From DASVDE01 sp036381235 (lineage in GTDB: Bacteria; Actinomycetota; Thermoleophilia; Solirubrobacterales; 70-9), in the NCBI GenBank assembly GCA_036381235.1, contig DASVDE010000017.1, forward strand, positions 15,217 through 79,216: a stretch of 64,000 nt of DNA, read 5' to 3'. Both the position numbers and the translations under genes were made by a program. The notes below the pieces were generated by a model. The model had not been told where the DNA came from. It saw only the letters and a program-made list of their open reading frames with translations, and ran no database searches. Positions 58,125 to 64,000 of this stretch are shown here, one piece after another (position 1 is the stretch's first letter; every line of letters starts with the position of its first letter).

Positions 58125-59064
58125 CTTGCCGGATCAACCCACGCCAGTCGGTCGTGCGGAAGACGAGGAGGATCGCGCCGAAGCCGCATACCACCGACCA
58201 GGCCGCCATCGCGATCTGGGTCCCTACCGAGAAGGAGAGAACGGCGGTGCGGGTGGGGCCGTTGAGGGTCGCGACCAGCAGCGCCTGCTGGGCGCCGGCG
58301 CCGCCGGGAGTGAAGGGAACGATGTTGGCGATCGCCTGCACGCTCATCACCAGCATTACGTTGCCGAAGGAGCCGCCGATGCCGAACGCCTCGAGGAAGA
58401 ACCAGAAGGCCCCGAAGCGGCAAAGCCAGCCGACCCCCTGCCAGGCTGCGACCTCCCGCAGGTAGCGCCGTGGAGTGGTGAGGATGACCAGGCCCTGCCG
58501 CACCCGCTCCCAGAAGCGGCGCACGTGGTGCGCGAGATAGTAGATCCCCACCGTGATCGCCACCATCAGCACGCCGGTCACGATCAGGAGCGTCTGCGGG
58601 TGCTCCGCCCAGAAGGCGATCTCGAAGGCCGGCAGATGCGGCAGCCGCGGCGGCTTCGGCAGCAGCCCCTGGCTGATCGCGTAGAGGAAAACGAGAATCC
58701 CCACGGTCGTGTCGAAGACCGTCTGCACGAGGAAGGAGGAGGTGACCGTCGGATACGAGGATCCGGCGATCTGGCGTTTGGCCAGGAAGACTTTGGTCAC
58801 ATCGCCCGCCCGGGCCGGGACGATCGCGTTGATGCCCGCCCCGGCCAGATAGGCGGCGCTCAGCCCGAGATAGGAGATGCGGGTGCCCGGGTAGGCCGCG
58901 CGCAACACGTTGCGCCACGCCCTGGCGCGCGCCAGCTGCATCGCCAGCAAAAAGCCGAGCGCGATCCCGAAGGGGACCCAGTCGATCGCGTAGAGGTGCC
59001 CGAAGAACGCCCGCGCGGCGTCCATGAAGCGGTTGAAGCTGGAGGCGAGATCGGCGAGCGGCAT
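58066..59064 (-). CDS. Lysylphosphatidylglycerol synthase TM / UPF0104 flippase-like protein
   Basis: A 332-aa integral membrane protein with about eight helices. Family hallmarks: RARAWRNVLRAAYP near the start, LSAAYLAGAGINAIVPARAGDVTKVFLAKRQ, FLVQTVFDTTVG and the late NIVPFTPGGAGAQQALLVATL. The family includes the flippase half of MprF; stand-alone members are linked to lipid or glycolipid translocation. The last 11 residues (DASMLRPQSPK) are translated from the dispersed repeat. It is divergent from the sulfotransferase, with only 21 bp between starts. Confidence 0.85.
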   Translation of the reverse strand: MPLADLASSFNRFMDAARAFFGHLYAIDWVPFGIALGFLLAMQLARARAWRNVLRAAYPGTRISYLGLSAAYLAGAGINAIVPARAGDVTKVFLAKRQIAGSSYPTVTSSFLVQTVFDTTVGILVFLYAISQGLLPKPPRLPHLPAFEIAFWAEHPQTLLIVTGVLMVAITVGIYYLAHHVRRFWERVRQGLVILTTPRRYLREVAAWQGVGWLCRFGAFWFFLEAFGIGGSFGNVMLVMSVQAIANIVPFTPGGAGAQQALLVATLNGPTRTAVLSFSVGTQIAMAAWSVVCGFGAILLVFRTTDWRGLIRQAEADRAAPDASMLRPQSPK

Positions 59065-59067
59065 GAT

Positions 59068-59080
59068 GGCTAGACTAGCC
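59068..59080. promoter_or_regulatory. 13-bp palindrome carrying divergent -10 hexamers
   Basis: GGCTAGACTAGCC holds TAGACT for the plus strand (9 bases before GTG 59086) and TAGTCT for the minus strand (7 bases before ATG 59064). One symmetric site probably drives both leaderless genes. Confidence 0.45.
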
Positions 59081-59085
59081 CGCTC

Positions 59086-60075
59086 GTGTCAGAGGCCGAG
59101 ACCACTCAGACCCCCCGCGCGGCGCCCCGCGACCCCGCCGACGAGGCGATGTGCGACCGCGCCCGCGAGCGCTACACGGCCGATCGCAAGAGCCGTTTCC
59201 GCCGCCGCCGCAAACGCCATGCGGAGCTGCCCAACCTGATCATCATCGGCGGTCTGAAGTGCGGCACGACCAGCATCCACCACTACCTCGGCCTGCATCC
59301 GGAGATCCAGATGTCGAAGCCGAAGGAGCTCAACTTCTTCGCCCGGGAGCTGAACTGGGATCTCGGCCTCGACTGGTACGCCAGCCGCTTCGACAATCGC
59401 TTCAAGGTTCGCGGGGAGTCCTCCCCCCACTACACGAACCTGCCTCGCTTCGGCGGCGTCGCGCAGCGCATCCACGAGCACTGCCCCGACGCCCGCCTCC
59501 TCTACATGGTGCGCGACCCGATCAAGCGAATCCTCTCCCACTGGGTCCACGCGACCGGCGCAGGCTATGAGACCGGCGAGCTGGTCCCGGTCCTCTCCAA
59601 TCCCGACTCCTCCTACATGAACCGATCCAAGTACTGGATGCAGCTTCAGCCCTACCTGGAGCTGTTCGACCGCGAGCAGATCGAGGTCATCACTCAGGAG
59701 GAGCTGCAGACCGAGCGCGAGGAGACGATGCGCAAGGCGTTCCGGTTCGCCGGCGTCGACGAGAGCTTCACGTCCGAGCAGTTCGACCGCGAGTGGGAGA
59801 AGTCGAGCGCCAAGCAGGGCGACAAATACCAGTTCATGGAGAAGCTGATCAAGCTGCCGGGCTTCCGCTCCTTCGACCGCAACTTCGACCGCCTGCCGGA
59901 GTCGATGCGCTGGCTCGTCGAGAAGGTCGTCCACGACCCTGAGAAGCCGCCGGCGCCGAAGCCCAAGCTCCCCGACGACCTCTTCGAGACAATCCGCGGC
60001 CGCTTCGGCGAGGACGTGGCGGCGCTACAGCGCTTCGCCGGTCGCGAGTTCGCCGGCTGGCACGACTACAGCTGA
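59086..60075 (+). CDS. Sulfotransferase (PAPS-dependent type)
   Basis: 329 aa, cytoplasmic or membrane-associated through a basic N-terminus (KSRFRRRRKRH). The 5'-phosphosulfate loop is IIGGLKCGTTSIHHYL near residue 52. The 3'-phosphate motif is VRDPIKRILSHW. KPKELNFFARE contains the conserved Lys/Glu-Phe-Phe seen in heparan-type N-deacetylase/sulfotransferase-like proteins. The acceptor is unknown, probably a surface glycan or glycolipid. The start is GTG 59086. It is followed after one base by the RibD-like gene. Confidence 0.9.
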   Translation: MSEAETTQTPRAAPRDPADEAMCDRARERYTADRKSRFRRRRKRHAELPNLIIIGGLKCGTTSIHHYLGLHPEIQMSKPKELNFFARELNWDLGLDWYASRFDNRFKVRGESSPHYTNLPRFGGVAQRIHEHCPDARLLYMVRDPIKRILSHWVHATGAGYETGELVPVLSNPDSSYMNRSKYWMQLQPYLELFDREQIEVITQEELQTEREETMRKAFRFAGVDESFTSEQFDREWEKSSAKQGDKYQFMEKLIKLPGFRSFDRNFDRLPESMRWLVEKVVHDPEKPPAPKPKLPDDLFETIRGRFGEDVAALQRFAGREFAGWHDYS

Positions 60076-60076
60076 A

Positions 60077-60643
60077 ATGAGGCGGCTGCTTCCCGATCCG
60101 GGGCCTACCTCGGTCGAGGAGCAGCTCGACTCATACCGCCCCTGGGAGGAGCCGCGCGAGGATCGACCCTTCGTGGCGATGAACTTCGTCGCCACGGTCG
60201 ACGGGCGAGCGACGATCCACGGCCGCTCCGGGCCGATCGGCTCCGAGACAGACACGGCGATGCTGTCCGGCCTGCGGACCCGCTTCGACGCGGTGATGAT
60301 CGGTGCCGGGACGATGCGCGCCGAGCGCTACGGCGACATCGGCAAGCGGCTGATCGTGGTTGAGAGCGGGCCAGACGGCCGGGTGGACCTCGTGGCCCTC
60401 TTGCGTTCCCTGCGAGAGGAAGGCGTCCGGGCGCTGCTCAGCGAGGGGGGGCCGACGCTATACGGGCAGATGCAGGCCGCCGGGCTGGTCGACGAGCTGT
60501 TCCTGACGATCGCCCCGAAGCTGGTCGGCGGCGTCGCGCCGCGAATCGTCGAGGGCGACCTCCCCGAGCCGGCGGAGCTGGAGCTGGCCTGGCTGCTTGA
60601 GCACGACGGCGAGTTGTTCGCCCGCTACCGCCGACGCAGCTGA
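60077..60643 (+). CDS. RibD C-terminal / dihydrofolate reductase-like protein
   Basis: A 188-aa NADPH-dependent reductase fold. Seen: PFVAMNFVATVDGRATIHGRSGPIGSETDTAML, RFDAVMIGAGTMRAERYG, ALLSEGGPTLYGQM and DELFLTIAPKLVGG. These match the pyrimidine-reductase half of RibD. The deaminase half is missing and about 40 residues between strands appear shortened, so it is a stand-alone homologue of uncertain substrate. Its stop codon lies in the left arm of a palindromic element. Confidence 0.88.
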   Translation: MRRLLPDPGPTSVEEQLDSYRPWEEPREDRPFVAMNFVATVDGRATIHGRSGPIGSETDTAMLSGLRTRFDAVMIGAGTMRAERYGDIGKRLIVVESGPDGRVDLVALLRSLREEGVRALLSEGGPTLYGQMQAAGLVDELFLTIAPKLVGGVAPRIVEGDLPEPAELELAWLLEHDGELFARYRRRS

Positions 60644-60687
60644 CTTCGTGTTTTGTAGCGCTATGCGCGAGTAAAGACGAAGTCAGC
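60639..60687. repeat. Palindromic element at the RibD-like gene stop (family B, copy 2)
   Basis: Perfect 11-bp arms GCTGACTTCGT / ACGAAGTCAGC. The core is GTTTTGTAGCGCTATGCGCG plus AGTAAAG, with an inner GCGC-TAT-GCGC hairpin. GTTTTGTAG is shared with the hairpin at 30737. The gene's stop TGA is in the left arm. Confidence 0.78.
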
Positions 60688-60743
60688 GGGGCTGTCGCGG
60701 TAGCGTTCCCGGCGCCCGACCCCAAGGAGAGGAACCGCCAGCG

Positions 60744-62006
60744 ATGGACTTCAAGCCCAGCCCTCAGGTCGAAACCCTGCGCGAGCAGATCCTCGACTTC
60801 ATGGACGAGCACATCTACCCGCAGGAGCGGGAGATCATGGAGGCTCTGGACGAGGAGGTCGGCCCCGGCGTTCCCTACCCGAAGATCCTGGTCGAGATCC
60901 GCGAGCGGGCGAAGAGCGAGGGGCTGTGGAACCTGTTCATGCCCGAGGAGCGCCACGGCCCTGGTCTGGCCAACTGGGAGTACGGGCTGCTCTGCGAGGA
61001 AATGGGACGCAGCCCGGTCGCCGCGCCGATGGCCTTCAACTGCGCCGCGCCGGACACCGGCAACATGGAGATCCTCGCCGAGCACGGGACCGACGAGCAG
61101 AAGGAGCGCTGGCTGGAAGCCCTGCTCGAAGGGCAGATCCGCTCCTGCTTCTCGATGACCGAGCCGGCGGTCTCCGGCTCGGACCCGACCCTGCTGCAGG
61201 CGCGCGCCGTACGGGATGGCGAGGAGTGGGTGATCGACGGGCACAAGTGGTTCACCTCCGGCGCGATGGGCGCAGAGCTGGCGATCGCGATGGTCGTCAC
61301 CGACCCCGACGCCCCGCTCTACAACCGCGCCTCGATGATCTGCGTGCCAACCGATGCGCCGGGCTTCGAGCTGGTGCGGTCGATCCCGGTGATGGGGCAC
61401 GATCGCGGGCCGGGCCATTGTGAGATCCGCTACGACAACTGCCGGGTACCCGCCGCCAACCTGCTCGGCGGCGAGGGGCAGGGCTTCACGATCGCCCAGG
61501 ACCGCCTCGGCCCTGGTCGCATCCACCATTGCATGCGGGCGATAGGAACCGCCGAGCGGGCGCTGGAGATGATGTGCCGCCGCGCCAACGAGCGCCAGGC
61601 CTTCGGCGGTCCGCTGGCCGACAAGCAGTTCGTGCAGGAGTCGATCGCCGCCTCGCGGATGGAGATCGACCAGGCCCGCCTACTGACGATGTACGCCGCC
61701 TGGAAGATGGACACCGAGGGCAAGCGCGCCGCCCGCCAGGCGATCTCGGCGATCAAGATCGTCGCCGCCAACATGGTCATGGAGGTGCTCGACCGGGCGA
61801 TCCAGGTCCACGGCTCGCTGGGGATGACCGACGACACGCCGCTCGCCGCCCTGTGGCGGTTCAGCCGCATGCTGCGGCTCGCCGACGGCCCCGACGAGGT
61901 CCACAAGATGGTCCTCGCCCGCCGCGAGCTCAACCGCTGGGCGAAGCGGGCCGAGGCGGAGGCCGAAGGCAGCCTCGACCCCAGGCACGCGCCGCGCCCG
62001 ATCTGA
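60744..62006 (+). CDS. Acyl-CoA dehydrogenase (ACAD10/11-like)
   Basis: A 420-aa FAD enzyme. FAD/substrate motifs: CFSMTEPAVSGSDPT, WVIDGHKWFTSGA, the GQGFTIAQDRLGPGRIHHCMRAIGTAERAL segment, RQAFGGPLADKQFVQ, and VHGSLGMTDDTPLAALWR with the C-terminal ADGPDEVHKMVLARREL. The ERHGPGLANWEYGLLCEEMGRS opening is typical of members paired with phosphotransferase-fold proteins, and such a gene lies next door (62053, convergent). GGAGAGG is 9 bases upstream. Likely role: catabolism of unusual or hydroxylated fatty acids. Confidence 0.92.
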   Translation: MDFKPSPQVETLREQILDFMDEHIYPQEREIMEALDEEVGPGVPYPKILVEIRERAKSEGLWNLFMPEERHGPGLANWEYGLLCEEMGRSPVAAPMAFNCAAPDTGNMEILAEHGTDEQKERWLEALLEGQIRSCFSMTEPAVSGSDPTLLQARAVRDGEEWVIDGHKWFTSGAMGAELAIAMVVTDPDAPLYNRASMICVPTDAPGFELVRSIPVMGHDRGPGHCEIRYDNCRVPAANLLGGEGQGFTIAQDRLGPGRIHHCMRAIGTAERALEMMCRRANERQAFGGPLADKQFVQESIAASRMEIDQARLLTMYAAWKMDTEGKRAARQAISAIKIVAANMVMEVLDRAIQVHGSLGMTDDTPLAALWRFSRMLRLADGPDEVHKMVLARRELNRWAKRAEAEAEGSLDPRHAPRPI

Positions 62007-62052
62007 GCGGCGACGGCTTCGGCCGCCCTCGCGAGCGTCCTCGCGGCCCCGG

Positions 62053-63126
62053 CTAGCCGCGCTGCTCGGCCTGCTCGGCGGCCTCGGCGAGGCGCTCGAC
62101 GACCTGGGCGAACTGGTGGATGCCCTCGTCGGTCTTGCCGTACTGGCCGGCCGCGTAGCGCGCGTAGACGCCCTCGAGGATGATCGCCAGCTTCCAGTAG
62201 CCGAGCGCGACGAAGAAGTCGAGCTGGGAGAGGTCGCGGCCGGAGCGCTCCTCGTAGCGCGCCCTCAGCTCCTCCCGGGTCGGGAAGCCGGGCTCCATCG
62301 TCGCCGGGTCGAACAGCGGCACCACCTCGTCGCCGGGCTGCGACCAGTAGACCATCAGCAGGCCGACGTCGGCGAGCGGGTCGCCGAGCGTGCAGAGCTC
62401 CCAGTCGACCACCGCGGCGACCTCGCCCTGCGGCGTGAGGATCATGTTGTCGAGGCGGAAGTCGCCGTGGACGATCGTCGCGGCGCCCTGCGCGGGGATC
62501 CGGGCAGAGAGGCGATCGTGCACCCGGTCGATCGCCGGCAGCTCCCGCATCTTCGACTTCTCCCACTGGCCGTGCCAGCGGCGCAGCTGCCGCGCCACGT
62601 AGTCCTCCTTGCGGCCGAGGTCGCCGAGCCCGACCGCATCGGGGTCGACGGCGTGGATCGCGACCAGCGTGTCGACCATCCGCTCGCCGATCGCCCGCCG
62701 GTCCGCCTCCTCGGGAAAGGCGGCCGCGTCGCCGCGGAAGCGCAGGATCGGCCCCTCGACGAACTCCATCACGTAGAAGGGCGCCTCGTTGACGCCCTCG
62801 TCCTCGCAGAGCCCGACCACCGGCGCCACCGGCACGTCGGTCCCGGCCAGGGCCGAGACGACCTTGTGCTCGCGGGCCATGTCGTGGGCCGAGCCGAGCC
62901 GCTTGCCGAGCGGCGGGCGGCGCAGCGCCCAGCGCCTGCCGGCGGCGTCCCTGACCCCGTAGGTCAGGTTGGAATGGCCGCCGGAGATGCGCTCGAAGGA
63001 GAGCGGCAGCTCGACGCCGGGGACCTGCTCGGCGAACCATCCCTCGACGCCGGCGCGGTCGATTCCCTCCGGCGCCGGCGCTTCGGCGTCATCAGTAGTG
63101 GGTGTGGGTGTAGCCTCGTCGCTCAT
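62053..63126 (-). CDS. Aminoglycoside-phosphotransferase-fold protein (ACAD10-associated type)
   Basis: 357 aa from ATG 63126 (MSDEATPTPTTDDAEAPAPE). N-lobe RISGGHSNLTYGVRDAAGRRWALRRPP (nucleotide loop and Lys-like Arg). Catalytic loop VHGDFRLDNMILTP with Asp and Asn; DFG-like VVDWELCTLGDPLADVG. The family often sits by acyl-CoA dehydrogenases and is thought to phosphorylate 4-hydroxy acids before beta-oxidation. The dehydrogenase at 60744 is convergent here. An upstream ATG extension to 63354 has poor coding character. Confidence 0.9.
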   Translation of the reverse strand: MSDEATPTPTTDDAEAPAPEGIDRAGVEGWFAEQVPGVELPLSFERISGGHSNLTYGVRDAAGRRWALRRPPLGKRLGSAHDMAREHKVVSALAGTDVPVAPVVGLCEDEGVNEAPFYVMEFVEGPILRFRGDAAAFPEEADRRAIGERMVDTLVAIHAVDPDAVGLGDLGRKEDYVARQLRRWHGQWEKSKMRELPAIDRVHDRLSARIPAQGAATIVHGDFRLDNMILTPQGEVAAVVDWELCTLGDPLADVGLLMVYWSQPGDEVVPLFDPATMEPGFPTREELRARYEERSGRDLSQLDFFVALGYWKLAIILEGVYARYAAGQYGKTDEGIHQFAQVVERLAEAAEQAEQRG

Positions 63127-63178
63127 CAACGCCCAGACACCGCGCTTCGCCCGCCGCGCCAAGGACCAGGGGTAAGGC

Positions 63179-64000
63179 TTGCTCGCTCCGCGCTCACGAC
63201 CGCAAGCATATTCACGCAGACGCATCCGGCTGAGCCCCTCGCTCGCCAATCGGCTCACGATCGGCTTTGCGATCGCCTTCGCCGTCCTCACCGCGCTGGC
63301 GGTGATCGGCGTCGCCCGCTTCCTCCAGCAGCGCCAGGACTTCGAGGACTCCACGGCGCGCTCCTACCAACTGGAGATCCAGGCGCGCAACAGGCTGGCG
63401 GCCGGCGAACGCCCGGCCGCGGCGCGGGCGGCGGTCCTGCGGCAACAGCGGGAGCGCCAGATCCTGCGTGACGAAATCGACGACAAGACCCGCGACACCG
63501 CCCTGCTCGTCGGGGCGGGCCTGATCGCCGGCCTGACCGGCGCGGCCCTCCTCTTCAGCGTGCTGATCGCATCGATGCGAAGGCCCCTCGAGGACCTGGT
63601 CCAGGCCTCCGAAAGGCTGGCGAGCGGCGACCTCGAGGCGCGCGTCACGGTCGGCGGGCTCTCCGAGACGGCGACGCTCGGCGCCGCCTTCAACGAGATG
63701 GCCGAGGAGCTGCAGCGGCGGGCCGGCGAACGGGATCAGCTCGACCGGATGAAAGACGAGTTCGTGCTCACCGCCTCCCACGAGCTGCGCAGCCCGCTCA
63801 CCTCGGTGCAGGGGTTCGCGGAGCTGCTGATGCTGGAGCGCGAACAGCTGACGCCGAAGCAGGCGGAGACGGTCGAGGTGATCCTCGACAACACGCGCCA
63901 TCTGGTGCGGCTGCTCAACGACCTCCTCGACCTCGCCCGCAGCAACGCCGGCCGGCTCGCGATCCGGCCCTCGACGGTCGAGGTCGAGCGGCTGGTCGAG
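63179..64000 (+). CDS. Sensor histidine kinase, 3'-truncated by window edge
   Basis: Open to the last base, so the ATPase domain is missing. I read this frame by eye. It begins after a stop at 63173, with TTG 63179 or CTG 63230 as possible starts. Two helices (NRLTIGFAIAFAVLTALAVI and TALLVGAGLIAGLTGAALLF) flank a helical periplasmic region of about 80 residues. HAMP follows (MRRPLEDLVQASERLASGDL), then HisKA with KDEFVLTASHELRSPLTSVQ. The partner regulator must lie beyond the window. Confidence 0.82.
   Translation, partial: MLAPRSRPQAYSRRRIRLSPSLANRLTIGFAIAFAVLTALAVIGVARFLQQRQDFEDSTARSYQLEIQARNRLAAGERPAAARAAVLRQQRERQILRDEIDDKTRDTALLVGAGLIAGLTGAALLFSVLIASMRRPLEDLVQASERLASGDLEARVTVGGLSETATLGAAFNEMAEELQRRAGERDQLDRMKDEFVLTASHELRSPLTSVQGFAELLMLEREQLTPKQAETVEVILDNTRHLVRLLNDLLDLARSNAGRLAIRPSTVEVERLVE

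Noticed and set aside
62007..62052. Intrinsic terminator between the acyl-CoA dehydrogenase and phosphotransferase-fold genes
   Set aside because: GC-rich partial inverted repeats are present, but no clear perfect stem or T-run; too weak to list.
1..64000. CRISPR arrays, insertion sequences, prophage or integrase genes
   Set aside because: No regularly spaced direct repeats, no transposase or integrase motifs and no phage structural genes were seen on either strand.

Overview
High-GC actinobacterial chromosome, most likely class Thermoleophilia (Solirubrobacterales or a relative). The evidence is very GC-rich codon use, many GTG/TTG starts, leaderless-type promoters, an actinobacterial topA-tmk-holB replication cluster, a B12-dependent ribonucleotide reductase and a full 14-subunit complex I operon. 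The lineage assignment is inference. I see no rRNA, tRNA, CRISPR array, transposase or prophage.

Layout. 1-6.7 kb: MBL hydrolase (partial), MFS exporter, phosphoesterase, an OmpR-type two-component system, and a glycosyltransferase with its DUF2304 partner. 6.7-10.7 kb (minus): topA-tmk-holB. 10.8-19.2 kb: epimerase, siroheme-type dehydrogenase, hemolysin III, nrdJ, P450 and small secreted proteins. 19.2-31.2 kb: esterase, an ABC/FtsX exporter, HAD phosphatase, MFS, thioesterase-like protein, CAP protein, msrB, a NarL-type regulator, serS, a lipoprotein cytochrome c and a flavin reductase. 31.3-46.5 kb: nuoA to nuoN, interrupted by one small antisense gene between nuoI and nuoJ. 46.5-64 kb: AEC transporter, secreted protein, VOC protein, K+ channel, an AbrB/PIN toxin-antitoxin pair, a two-domain ThyX, a second ABC/FtsX exporter, CBS protein, flippase-like protein, sulfotransferase, RibD-like reductase, acyl-CoA dehydrogenase, an aminoglycoside-phosphotransferase-fold protein and a partial sensor kinase.

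The most unusual content is a population of about 20 short palindromic elements. Several fall into families with a shared central core, but their flanking arms differ from copy to copy while staying complementary to each other. Some lie just after stop codons. At least eight lie in frame inside nuo genes (nuoC, nuoF, nuoG four times, nuoI, nuoM), and one lies inside topA. One core is read in different frames and orientations in three proteins, so the conservation is at the DNA level. They resemble, by analogy only, Rickettsia palindromic elements, and may be a small mobile or template-switch-generated repeat system.

How the genes fit together: nuoA-N feeds NADH electrons to quinone. topA, tmk, holB, nrdJ and thyX cover DNA topology, dNTP and dTTP supply and polymerase clamp loading. 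Many divergent gene pairs are separated by only 19-28 bp, with back-to-back, overlapping -10 hexamers that suggest leaderless transcripts.
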